From assembly GCF_001269905.1 (NCBI RefSeq), contig NZ_LHVK01000004.1, forward strand, positions 1-64,000: a DNA stretch of 64,000 nucleotides, written 5' to 3'. The translations under genes were made by a program, and so were the position numbers. Shown piece after piece: positions 8,173 to 16,779 of the stretch. Below the pieces are notes generated by a model that was given only the letters and a program-made list of their open reading frames with translations, searched no databases and had not been told where the DNA came from. This DNA is from Pseudomonas corrugata. GTDB taxonomy: Bacteria > Pseudomonadota > Gammaproteobacteria > Pseudomonadales > Pseudomonadaceae. Each line of letters starts with the position of its first letter. The first letter of the stretch is position 1.

Positions 8173-8886
8173 ATGGACAAGTGGAAGGACTTACAGTTAA
8201 GGAAATTATCCTGCGAAAAAGACCTGCAGACAGCCTATCGCCTGGTCCTGAATTTCTTTAATAATCAAGGCTTTGAATTTTGTGCATTTGCATCTTATCT
8301 CGGCAGCCCGGTTAAACATGCCAGCAAGGTGAACCTGAACAACTACCCCTATGGTTGGGACAGGTTATATGAACAGAATGGCTATGCCTCCAGCGACCCA
8401 GTAGTAGCACACTGCAATCAATCGCCTCTTCCCATCCTTTGGGATGAGAGTCTTTTTGTCCAGGCACCCAAGTTATGGCTTGAACTGAATCGACAAGGTC
8501 TCAGATATGGTTGGACACAAGCCGTTCATGACGACCATGGGGGTCACTGCAGTCTTTTCAGCCTCGCTCGGACTCACTCTCCTATCGATATCGAGGAACA
8601 TTATGGAAATCTCGGCTACGCCATCTTCGCCAGTCGACGACTGCATGCGCTGGCGAGCAGGAGAATGGCAGACACCACTGCAACCACGCAGAAATGCCAT
8701 TTGTCACCGAGGGAAATCGAAGTACTGAGATGGTCAGCCGAAGGGAAGACCGCGTCGGAGGTAGGCAGGATATTGTGTCTTTCCGAACGCACAGTGAACT
8801 TCCATGTCTGCAGTTGCATGCGAAAGCTGAACGTCAGCAATAAGATTTCAGCCGTGGCCAAGGCGGCTCACATCCATGTGATCTGA
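8173..8886 (+). CDS. LuxR-family quorum-sensing regulator (solo)
   Basis: A 237-residue regulator with an N-terminal autoinducer-binding domain (about 20-165) and a C-terminal LuxR helix-turn-helix (about 175-237, LSPREIEVLRWSAEGKTASEVGRIL then SERTVNFH). All six residues conserved in AHL-binding LuxR proteins are present by alignment to TraR: Trp62, Tyr66, Asp75, Pro76, Trp90 and Gly113, so it may bind an acyl-homoserine lactone. No luxI-type synthase lies anywhere in the window, making it a LuxR solo. Base composition is visibly more AT-rich than its neighbours, suggesting acquisition. CAGGAGACGACG gives a strong ribosome site. Target genes are unknown. Confidence 0.85.
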   Translation: MDKWKDLQLRKLSCEKDLQTAYRLVLNFFNNQGFEFCAFASYLGSPVKHASKVNLNNYPYGWDRLYEQNGYASSDPVVAHCNQSPLPILWDESLFVQAPKLWLELNRQGLRYGWTQAVHDDHGGHCSLFSLARTHSPIDIEEHYGNLGYAIFASRRLHALASRRMADTTATTQKCHLSPREIEVLRWSAEGKTASEVGRILCLSERTVNFHVCSCMRKLNVSNKISAVAKAAHIHVI

Positions 8887-9063
8887 TCCGGACCGGCCTT
8901 GCAGACTTTGAAAACCCTCGGGTAATGCGCAGCAAAAAAAAGTACCATCACGGCCCCACTTGAATGATGTCGCCCTCAGCACCCGACGTAGTTCATTCAG
9001 GCGGCCCGCTGAAGCACCTGCCTCAGAGCAGCGGGACATTCGTCGATTGCCAGAGTCCCAACC

Positions 9064-10194
9064 ATGCCTTTGCTTGTCAGTCCCTTCGCCCAACTCGATC
9101 TGATCCGCCAACCCGAACAGCCGAACGAACCGCTGCAAGCTTTTGATGCAGCCGATGAATACCTGCTCGCTCACCTGGCCGAACAGCAACCGACTGCAAG
9201 TACTCGGGTCCTGGTGCTCAATGACGGATTCGGTGCCCTCGCCGCCAGCCTGAGCGGCCAGGTTGAAGTAACCAGCAGCAGCGACTCGTTCCTGGCATTG
9301 CAAGCGTTGCAGAAGAACCTGGTTCGTAACGGACGCCCCTTCGATGCGGTGCCGACGTTGCCGGCCAGCGAGCCGTTGACCGGGCCCTTTGACCACGTCC
9401 TGATCAAAGTGCCGAAGACCCTGGCCCTGCTGGAAGAACAACTGATTCGCCTGCAAGGCCAATTGGCTCCCGGCGCCCAGGTGGTCGCTGGCGCGATGAT
9501 CAAGCATCTGCCCCGGGCTGCCGGCGACCTGTTGGAGCGTTACATCGGCTCGGTGCAGGCGTCACTGGCGGTGAAAAAGGCTCGCCTGTTGATCGCCACG
9601 CCGCAAGCCGTCTCGTCAGCCCCCCAGGTATCCCCCTACCCCACCCGCTACACGCTGGACGAGCCGAAGATTGAATTGCTCAACCACGCCAACGTGTTCT
9701 GCCGTGAAGGACTCGATATCGGCACCCGGGCGTTCCTGCCGCATCTGCCAGCCAACCTGGGGACAGCCCAGGTCGCGGACCTGGGATGCGGCAACGGCGT
9801 GCTGGCCATTGCCAGCGCCCTGCGCAACCCCGACGCCTGCTACACGTTGGTGGATGAGTCCTTCATGGCCGTGCAATCGGCCGCCGAGAACTGGCGAGCC
9901 GCCCTGGGCGAGCGCGAGGTCATCGTACGGGCCGGCGATGGTCTGGCCGGGCAACAGGCGCAGTCGCTGGACGTGGTGCTGTGCAACCCACCATTCCATC
10001 AACAACAAGTGGTGGGCGATTTCCTGGCCTGGCGAATGTTCCAGCAGGCCCGTGAAGCGCTGGTGGTCGGCGGCGCGCTGTACATCGTCGGCAACCGGCA
10101 CCTGGGCTATCACAGCAAACTGGCGCGGTTGTTCCGCAGCGTCGAGCAAGTGGCCGCGACCCCGAAGTTCGTGATTCTCAAGGCTCGGAAATAA
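9064..10194 (+). CDS. rlmG: 23S rRNA (guanine-1835-N2)-methyltransferase RlmG
   Basis: A 376-residue RsmC/RlmG-type methyltransferase that methylates G1835 of 23S rRNA using S-adenosylmethionine. It has the typical duplicated fold: a degenerate N-terminal domain beginning QAFDAADEYLL and a catalytic C-terminal domain with the SAM loop VADLGCGNGVLAIA and the base-binding NPPFHQQ motif. Length and sequence agree with E. coli RlmG (378 residues). It is alone, with about 180 bases separating it from the LuxR gene. Confidence 0.94.
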   Translation: MPLLVSPFAQLDLIRQPEQPNEPLQAFDAADEYLLAHLAEQQPTASTRVLVLNDGFGALAASLSGQVEVTSSSDSFLALQALQKNLVRNGRPFDAVPTLPASEPLTGPFDHVLIKVPKTLALLEEQLIRLQGQLAPGAQVVAGAMIKHLPRAAGDLLERYIGSVQASLAVKKARLLIATPQAVSSAPQVSPYPTRYTLDEPKIELLNHANVFCREGLDIGTRAFLPHLPANLGTAQVADLGCGNGVLAIASALRNPDACYTLVDESFMAVQSAAENWRAALGEREVIVRAGDGLAGQQAQSLDVVLCNPPFHQQQVVGDFLAWRMFQQAREALVVGGALYIVGNRHLGYHSKLARLFRSVEQVAATPKFVILKARK

Positions 10195-10231
10195 CTGGCG
10201 CGGTGGGGGCAACGTTGCCCCCAGCGGCCTA

Positions 10232-10396
10232 TCAATGGGTGGTCAGCCCCGCGGCATTCATGAACATCCGCATCAGGCTGGCGACGATGAACAGCGCCAG
10301 CACACTGCCCACCCAGATTCCCGCCAACCAACCCAGACGCTGCCAGAGCGGTTTGCGTTCGGCGGCTTCGATATCTTTCAAATCCGGCTTGGCCAT
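10232..10396 (-). CDS. DUF2474 small membrane subunit of the cyanide-insensitive oxidase
   Basis: A 54-residue protein with one membrane helix (about 23-45, LAGIWVGSVLALFIVASLMRM) preceded by a charged segment containing PLWQRLGW, which is the DUF2474 pattern. It starts 19 bases after the cioB stop on the same strand. Short single-helix proteins at this position (CydX/CydS type) are accessory subunits of bd oxidases; the same role is inferred here. Such genes are easily missed because of their size. Confidence 0.85.
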   Translation of the reverse strand: MAKPDLKDIEAAERKPLWQRLGWLAGIWVGSVLALFIVASLMRMFMNAAGLTTH

Positions 10397-10415
10397 TCAA
10401 CCCCCCGCAGCTCGA

Positions 10416-11423
10416 TCAATGGTAACCGTCATCATGGTTCACCTTGCCCCGGAACACGTAGTAGCTCCAGAAGGTGTACACCAGGATCAACGGGATAATG
10501 AACAAGGTACCTACCAGCATGAAGCCCTGGCTCTGGGGCGGCGAGGCGGCATCCCAGATCGAGATGGACGGCGGCACGATGTTCGGCCACAGGCTGATGC
10601 CCAGGCCGCTGTAGCCGAGGAATATCAGCACCAGCGTCAGGATGAACGGCGTGTAGTGCGCGTTGCGGGCGACCGCGCGGAATAACCCATACATCGTCAC
10701 CAGCACCAGGACCGGCACCGGCAGGAACCAGAACAGGTTCGGCAAAGTAAACCAGCGAGCGGCGATATCGGCGTGGGCCAGCGGTGTCCAGAGGCTGACG
10801 ATGCCGATCACCGCCAGCACCACGAAAGCCAGCGGTCGGGCGAGGTCGTGCATCTGCTCCTGCAATTTGCCTTCGGTCTTCATGATCAGCCAGGTACACC
10901 CGAGCAAGGCATAGGCCGCGATCAGGGCCAGGCCGCAGAACATCGTGAACGGCGTGAACCAGTCCAGAGAACCGCCGGCGAACTGGCGATTGACCACCTG
11001 GAACCCGTCGATGAATGCGCCCAGCGCCACGCCCTGGAAGAAGGTGGCCGTCAGCGATCCACCAATGAACGCCTTGTCCCAGAGATGCCGTTTCTCGGCC
11101 TTGGCCTTGAAGCGGAACTCGAAGGCGACACCGCGAAAGATCAGCCCGATCAGCATCAGGATCAACGGCAGGTAAAGCGCCGACAGCACCACCGAGTAGG
11201 CCAGCGGAAACGCCCCGAACAGACCGGCACCGCCCAGCACCAGCCAGGTTTCATTACCGTCCCAGACCGGCGCCACGGTGTTCATCATCACGTCGCGGTC
11301 GCGCTCGCCCTTGATGAAGGGGAAAAGAATGCCGATCCCCAGGTCGAAACCGTCCATGATCACGTACATCATGATGCCGAAGATGATCACCACGGCCCAG
11401 ATCAGCGGAAGATCAATACCCAT
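10416..11423 (-). CDS. cioB: cyanide-insensitive terminal oxidase subunit II
   Basis: A 335-residue CydB-family membrane protein with about eight to nine helices, opening MGIDLPLIWAVVIIFGIMMYVIMDGFDLGIG. It pairs with CioA, starting 3 bases after the cioA stop region (gap 11424-11426), and precedes the DUF2474 subunit. The complex oxidises ubiquinol and reduces oxygen at the inner membrane without pumping protons, and in Pseudomonas it allows respiration in the presence of cyanide. Confidence 0.95.
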   Translation of the reverse strand: MGIDLPLIWAVVIIFGIMMYVIMDGFDLGIGILFPFIKGERDRDVMMNTVAPVWDGNETWLVLGGAGLFGAFPLAYSVVLSALYLPLILMLIGLIFRGVAFEFRFKAKAEKRHLWDKAFIGGSLTATFFQGVALGAFIDGFQVVNRQFAGGSLDWFTPFTMFCGLALIAAYALLGCTWLIMKTEGKLQEQMHDLARPLAFVVLAVIGIVSLWTPLAHADIAARWFTLPNLFWFLPVPVLVLVTMYGLFRAVARNAHYTPFILTLVLIFLGYSGLGISLWPNIVPPSISIWDAASPPQSQGFMLVGTLFIIPLILVYTFWSYYVFRGKVNHDDGYH

Positions 11424-11426
11424 GAC

Positions 11427-12866
11427 TCAATTCCCCTTGTTCGAGCGGTCGTTGTGGTCCATCTCTTCGTCGCCCTCGTTGGCGGCCGACAATGGCCGCG
11501 CCGGGGTACGTTTCTGGCCCGGGCCGCCATCGGTCGGCTCGACCTCGTGGGCCACCGGCCCCTTGCGCACCAGGCGCATCATGTAACTCAGGCCGGCACC
11601 GAAGAGCGCGAAATAGACCACGACGAACAACACCAGGGTGATGCTCATCTGAGCGAAGCTATGCCCGGACGAGGCATCGGCCGTGCGCATCAGGCCGTAG
11701 ACCACCCACGGCTGGCGACCGATCTCGGTGGTGAACCAGCCAGCCAGGATCGCGACCAGGCCGGACGGGCCCATCCACAGCACCAGATGGAGGAACGGTC
11801 GTGATTGATAGAGCCGGCCGTTGCGACGCAACCAGAAGCTGCACAGACCGGTGAAAATCATCAGCAGCCCCAGGCCCACCATGACCCGGAACGACCAGAA
11901 CACGATGGTCGAATTCGGTCGATCCTCAGGCGGGAACTCCTTGAGGGCCGGTACCTGCTTGTCCAGGCTGTGGGTCAGGATCAGGCTGCCCAGATAAGGA
12001 ATCTCCACGGCGAAGCGGGTCTTCTCCGCCTTCATGTCCGGCAGGCCGAACAGGATCAGCGGCGTGGGCTCGTTGCCGACGTTTTCCCAGTGACCTTCAA
12101 TGGCCGCGATCTTCGCCGGCTGATGCTTGAGGGTGTTGAGGCCGTGAAAGTCGCCAATGACCGCCTGTATCGGCGCCACCACCAAGGCCATCCACATCGC
12201 CATCGACAGCATGCGGCGGATGGCCGGGTTGTCGCGCCCACGCAGCAGATGCCAGGCCGCCGATGAGCCGACAAAGAACGCCGTGGCGACAAACGCCGCG
12301 GTGGCCATGTGCAGCAGACGATAGGGAAACGAAGGGTTGAAAACCACCGCCAGCCAGTCCACCGGGATGACCCGGCCATCAACGATTTCATAGCCCTGGG
12401 GCGTCTGCATCCAGCTGTTGGAAGACAGAATCCAAAACGTCGAGATCAGCGTGCCGATCGCCACCATGACCGTGGAAAAGAAGTGCAGGCCCCGGCCGAC
12501 GCGACTCCAGCCGAACAACATCACGCCGAGGAAACCCGCTTCGAGGAAGAACGCAGTGAGCACCTCATAGGTCAGGAGCGGTCCGGTCACGGCTCCCGCG
12601 AAGTCCGAGAAGCGGCTCCAGTTGGTGCCGAACTGATAGGCCATGACCAACCCGGACACCACCCCCATGCCGAAGTTGACGGCAAATATCTTCGACCAGA
12701 AGTGGTAAAGATCGCGGTAGGTGTCGTCGCGGGTCTTGAGCCACAAGCCTTCGAGCACCGCCAGGTAACTCGCCAGACCGATGGTGATCGCCGGAAACAG
12801 GATGTGGAACGAGATTGTGAATGCAAACTGGATCCGGGCGAGATCGAGCGCCTCCAAACCGAACAT
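11427..12866 (-). CDS. cioA: cyanide-insensitive terminal oxidase subunit I
   Basis: A 479-residue CydA-family subunit binding the hemes. His21 in FTISFHILFPAITIG is the expected heme ligand, and the GRQPW motif (TEIGRQPWVVYG) typical of CydA is present. The length matches the CIO branch rather than the longer Q-loop E. coli CydA. A perfect ANR box lies about 155 bases upstream (13020-13033), consistent with the anaerobic repression known for P. aeruginosa cioAB. It heads cioA-cioB-DUF2474. Confidence 0.95.
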   Translation of the reverse strand: MFGLEALDLARIQFAFTISFHILFPAITIGLASYLAVLEGLWLKTRDDTYRDLYHFWSKIFAVNFGMGVVSGLVMAYQFGTNWSRFSDFAGAVTGPLLTYEVLTAFFLEAGFLGVMLFGWSRVGRGLHFFSTVMVAIGTLISTFWILSSNSWMQTPQGYEIVDGRVIPVDWLAVVFNPSFPYRLLHMATAAFVATAFFVGSSAAWHLLRGRDNPAIRRMLSMAMWMALVVAPIQAVIGDFHGLNTLKHQPAKIAAIEGHWENVGNEPTPLILFGLPDMKAEKTRFAVEIPYLGSLILTHSLDKQVPALKEFPPEDRPNSTIVFWSFRVMVGLGLLMIFTGLCSFWLRRNGRLYQSRPFLHLVLWMGPSGLVAILAGWFTTEIGRQPWVVYGLMRTADASSGHSFAQMSITLVLFVVVYFALFGAGLSYMMRLVRKGPVAHEVEPTDGGPGQKRTPARPLSAANEGDEEMDHNDRSNKGN

Positions 12867-13019
12867 AAGTCTTCCTCTATCAGGTAAAACCGGCTGCGGG
12901 TGGCCTGCATCACGCCCCCTCGGATATGGAGTGCGATGCCTTCCAAATCGTTCTTTTTAAAACCGTCACGACGCAGCTATCTGGCCGAATGGGCCACCAG
13001 GTCAATGCCTCGAACGGTA

Positions 13020-13033
13020 TTGATCTGGATCAA
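13020..13033. promoter_or_regulatory. ANR/FNR box upstream of cioA
   Basis: The sequence TTGATctggATCAA is a perfect match to the FNR/ANR consensus TTGAT-N4-ATCAA. It lies about 155 bases before the cioA start in the divergent region. In P. aeruginosa ANR represses cioAB at low oxygen; an operator here fits that model. Confidence 0.8.
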
Positions 13034-13146
13034 GCAATGTTCAAAGCGTAGTCGCATTCTTGCCGATGAACGGCGTGGTCTTTTGTCGCGTGACAGGTTG
13101 ACTCAGTGGCTGGCAACGCTGTTGCAGCTTGGCTGTGCTACAAATT

Positions 13147-13232
13147 TGTGGGAGCAAGGCTTGCCCGCGATGCAGGCACCCCGGTCTCGGGGGGGACTTC
13201 GAACAGCATCGCGAGCAAGCTTTGCTCCCACA
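13147..13232. repeat. REP pair upstream of cioA / MFS gene
   Basis: Left arm TGTGGGAGCAAGGCTTGC and right arm GCGAGCAAGCTTTGCTCCCA face each other across about 40 bases. It lies in the divergent promoter region rather than after a gene, which is unusual for the family in this window. Confidence 0.85.
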
Positions 13233-13349
13233 AGAAATTCGGTGCTCCACCCATAGATCGATGTTTGGCTAACTATTTTTCCGCTGGTCGCAACTTCCAA
13301 TTACAGCTCGGTGATAATCTCGTTGCCTTCATCAGTGGATCCGTCATCG

Positions 13350-14600
13350 ATGCCCAGCCAAGCGCCAACGCTGCTCCGTCACCACCGCCCCTTCATCGCC
13401 TTCTGGCTGGCCCGGATCTTCACCGCCAGCGGCTTTCAGATGCTCACTGTGGCCATCGGCTGGAACCTCTACCAACTGACCGGCAACGTCCTGGACCTGG
13501 GCCTTGTCGGGCTGGTGGAATTCGCGCCGCGAGTGTTGTTCATGTTGCACACCGGGCATGTAGCGGACCGCTATGACCGGCGCAAGGTCGCTGCGATCTG
13601 CCAATCGTTGCAGGCGATGATTGCCCTGGCGCTGGTCCTCGGCAGCGCCACCGACCAAGTCACCCGCGAGATGATCTTCATCCTCGCCTTCCTGCTCGGT
13701 GCCGCCCGCTCCTTTGAAATGCCGACCACCCAGGCACTGTTGCCAAGCATAGTGCCCTCCGCGCTGTTCCCTCGTGCCGTGGCCGCCGCGCAATCGGCCC
13801 AGCAATCGGCGACCATCGTCGCCCCGGCCCTCGGCGGCTTGCTGTATGCCTTCGGCAGCGTCTGGGTCTACGGACCGACCGTAGTGCTCTACCTCATCGC
13901 CTGCTGCCTGATGCTCAACCTGCCCGCTCGCCAGACGCCGCTGAACAAAGGCAAGGCGACCCTGGACTCACTGCTGGCCGGGATCCGCTTCATCCGCAGC
14001 CGCCCGGACATTCTCGGCGCCATTTCCCTGGATCTGTTTGCGGTACTGCTGGGCGGCGCGACGGCACTGCTGCCGGTATTCGCCAAGGACATCCTGCTCA
14101 CCGGTCCCTGGGGCCTTGGCCTGTTACGCTCGGCTCCGGCGGTGGGAGCCCTGCTGATGTCGCTGTGGCTGGCGCGGTTCGCCGTGGAGCGCAACGTGGG
14201 CCGGGTGATGTTCACCGCCGTGGGTGTGTTCGGCGTCGCCACTATTGCGTTCGGCCTCTCCACGTCGTTCTGGTTTTCCCTGGCGGTGCTAGTGGTGCTG
14301 GGGGCGGCGGACATGATCAGCATGGTGATCCGCGCGTCCTTCGTGCAGTTGGAAACTCCGGATGAAATGCGCGGCCGGGTCAGCGCGGTGAACGGGCTGT
14401 TCATTGGTGCCTCGAACCAGTTGGGCGAGTTCGAATCCGGCCTGACCGCCCACTGGTTCGGCACGGTGCCGGCGGTGGTCATGGGCGGTGTCGGCACGCT
14501 GCTGGTGACCGGGGCCTGGATCAAACTATTCCCGACCCTGGCCAATCGCGACCGGATGCATGAGCCGATGGACGACGCTAAAGCAACTTATCCAGGGTGA
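13350..14600 (+). CDS. MFS transporter, EntS/TMEffector-like
   Basis: A 416-residue major facilitator protein with about 11 to 12 membrane helices and the MFS loop motif VADRYDRRKVAAICQS after helix 2. The sequence style is that of the MFS_3 group, which includes the enterobactin exporter EntS, but the substrate cannot be told. The ATG at MPSQAPTLL was chosen; a GTG at 13311 is also in frame. It is convergent with and slightly overlaps the end of the molybdopterin-subunit gene (stop regions 14578-14600). Confidence 0.8.
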   Translation: MPSQAPTLLRHHRPFIAFWLARIFTASGFQMLTVAIGWNLYQLTGNVLDLGLVGLVEFAPRVLFMLHTGHVADRYDRRKVAAICQSLQAMIALALVLGSATDQVTREMIFILAFLLGAARSFEMPTTQALLPSIVPSALFPRAVAAAQSAQQSATIVAPALGGLLYAFGSVWVYGPTVVLYLIACCLMLNLPARQTPLNKGKATLDSLLAGIRFIRSRPDILGAISLDLFAVLLGGATALLPVFAKDILLTGPWGLGLLRSAPAVGALLMSLWLARFAVERNVGRVMFTAVGVFGVATIAFGLSTSFWFSLAVLVVLGAADMISMVIRASFVQLETPDEMRGRVSAVNGLFIGASNQLGEFESGLTAHWFGTVPAVVMGGVGTLLVTGAWIKLFPTLANRDRMHEPMDDAKATYPG

Positions 14601-16779
14601 TGGGGAAATCCCGGATCCGCTTGCCGGTGGCGTGATAAATCGCATTGGCCACGGCCGCCGCCACGCCGACGATACCGATTTCACCGACACCCTTGGAGCC
14701 CAGCGCATTCACAATTTCGTCCTGTTCCTCGACGAAAACCACATCGATGTCACCGATATCGGCGTTCACCGGCACGTGGTACTCGGCCAGGTTGTGGTTC
14801 ATGTGGCGACCCAGGGCATGGTCGGTCAGGGTCTCTTCATGCAACGCCATGCCGACGCCCCAGACCACGCCACCGAGGATCTGGCTGCGGGCCGTTTTCG
14901 GGTTGATCACCCTGCCTGCCGCAATGGCACTGACCACCCGATTGACCTTCACCGTCCCCAAGTCCTCGTCCACCCAGACTTCGACGAACACCGCCGAATG
15001 CGTGGCGGTGGCATAGGCCTGGCGCTTCTTATCCGGCTCGGCGGTCACCTGGACCTGTAACGGCGTTTCACCACTGTTTCGCGCCAGCTCCGCCAACGAC
15101 ACGCAGGCATCGCCCAGGCGCAACTGACCGTCGGCCAACGTCACCAGCTCAAGGGTCGCGCCGCTGAAGGCCGGACAGGTCTGCCGGGCCACGGCCAGCA
15201 GTTTTTCCTTCAGGGCCTCACACGCCTGTTGCACCGCGGTGCCCACCGACGAGACGGTGAACGAGCCGCCTTGCAGCGGCGCGGTAGGCAGGGACGAATC
15301 GCCCAGGATGAAACTGACGTTTTCCAGGGCAACCCCTGACGCCTCGGCGGCGATCTGAGTCATGACCGTGTAGGTGCCGGTACCAATGTCCGTGGTGGCG
15401 CTGCTGACGGTCAGCTTGCCATCAGCCGCCAGCGAAGCCTGTGCGCTGGCCTTCTGCTGCATCGCTTCCCAGACGCCGCCCGCCATACCCCAGCCCACCA
15501 GTTGCCGGCCTGTGCGCATGCTGCGTGGCTCCGGATTGCGCTTGTCCCAGCCGAAACGCCGGGCGCCCTCGGCATAGCACTCGCGTAACGCCTTGCTGGA
15601 GTAAGGTTTGCCTTCGTTCTCGTTACGCTCGGCATAGTTGATCAACCGTAACTGGAGCGGATCGATCGCCAGGGCACAGGCCAGCTCGTCCATGGCGCAT
15701 TCCAGGCCGATCAGCCCGAGCGCAGCGCCGGGCGCTCGCATGTCCAGCGGCGTGTAGACATCCAACGGCACCAGTTTGTAGGCCAGCTCCACGTTGTCGC
15801 AGTGATAGAGCATGCCGCTCCACTCCACCACGTGCTCGGTGAAGTCTTCGAAGCGCGAGATCTGGCCGATGGCGGTGTGCGCCACGGCCAGCAACCGTCC
15901 ATTGGCCGCAGCGCCCAATTGCAGGCGCTGAAAGGTCCTCGGCCGGTAACCGAAGGTAAACATTTGCTGCCGCGTCAGGCTGACCCGTATCGAGCGCTTG
16001 AGCGCCAGCGCGGCCATCACCGCCAGGGGCAGTTGGTATTGCGGCCTCAGCCCGGAGCCGAAGGCACCACCGACAAACGCGGCGAACACGCGCACCTGTT
16101 CTTTGTCGAGCCCGAACACCTTTTGCACGTAGGCCTGGCAGTTTTGCGTGCCCTGGGTCTTGTCATGGATGTGCAGACTGCCGTCAGGTTGGTACAGCAC
16201 AGTGCTGGCGTGGGGCTCCATCGGGTTGTGATGCTCCACGGGGGTGCTGTAAGACACATCCACATTGATCGCGGAACTGGCGTATTCACCCTGAAAATTC
16301 CCACGGGGCTTGGGCAGTTCGGCCGGTGCCGCATGGGCTTCGTTTTGCAGGATGGTCAGATCGGTCTGATGGTCTTGGGCTTCATATTCGATTTCAATGA
16401 GTGAACCGGCGTAACGGGCCAGTTCGAGATTTTCCGCAACCACCAGGGCCAGCGGCTGGCCACTGTAGAGCACCTGGTCGTTGTACAACGGCCGGAACGG
16501 CGAACCGTCCGCTGCATCGGCATCCTGGTAGGGCTCATCATAGCTGGCGATTCTGGGCCGATTGGTATGGTCGATCACCGCGACCACGCCGGGCAGCGCC
16601 AGGGCTCGGGAGGCATCGATGCGCACTACGCGGCCACGGGCGAGGGTGCCGGACACGATGCTGCCGTGCAGCAAGCCTTCCTCGGGGTACTCGCCCGCAT
16701 AACGGGCCTGGCCTGTCACCTTGAGCAGACCATCGACCCGGTCCAGCGGCTGTCCTATGGGTTTGTTCGGAGCATTCAT
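14578..16779 (-). CDS. molybdopterin-binding subunit of xanthine dehydrogenase-family aldehyde oxidoreductase (PaoC-like)
   Basis: A 733-residue large subunit of the xanthine dehydrogenase family, carrying the molybdenum cofactor. The conserved catalytic Glu lies in GSKGVGEIGIVGV near the C-terminus, and cofactor-binding loops such as GGAFGSGLRPQYQ are visible. The start MNAPNKPIGQPLDRVDG overlaps the stop of the FAD subunit by four bases (ATGA). The closest pattern is E. coli PaoC, which oxidises aromatic aldehydes; substrate here is inferred, not shown. Confidence 0.9.
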   Translation of the reverse strand: MNAPNKPIGQPLDRVDGLLKVTGQARYAGEYPEEGLLHGSIVSGTLARGRVVRIDASRALALPGVVAVIDHTNRPRIASYDEPYQDADAADGSPFRPLYNDQVLYSGQPLALVVAENLELARYAGSLIEIEYEAQDHQTDLTILQNEAHAAPAELPKPRGNFQGEYASSAINVDVSYSTPVEHHNPMEPHASTVLYQPDGSLHIHDKTQGTQNCQAYVQKVFGLDKEQVRVFAAFVGGAFGSGLRPQYQLPLAVMAALALKRSIRVSLTRQQMFTFGYRPRTFQRLQLGAAANGRLLAVAHTAIGQISRFEDFTEHVVEWSGMLYHCDNVELAYKLVPLDVYTPLDMRAPGAALGLIGLECAMDELACALAIDPLQLRLINYAERNENEGKPYSSKALRECYAEGARRFGWDKRNPEPRSMRTGRQLVGWGMAGGVWEAMQQKASAQASLAADGKLTVSSATTDIGTGTYTVMTQIAAEASGVALENVSFILGDSSLPTAPLQGGSFTVSSVGTAVQQACEALKEKLLAVARQTCPAFSGATLELVTLADGQLRLGDACVSLAELARNSGETPLQVQVTAEPDKKRQAYATATHSAVFVEVWVDEDLGTVKVNRVVSAIAAGRVINPKTARSQILGGVVWGVGMALHEETLTDHALGRHMNHNLAEYHVPVNADIGDIDVVFVEEQDEIVNALGSKGVGEIGIVGVAAAVANAIYHATGKRIRDFPITLDKLL

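Larger units (their letters stand above)
12867..13349. other. intergenic region between cioA and the MFS gene
   Basis: This 483-base gap separates divergent genes. It holds the ANR box (13020-13033) and a REP pair (13147-13232). No convincing coding sequence was seen: the reading frames at 12900-13256 run through the REP sequence. Confidence 0.7.
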
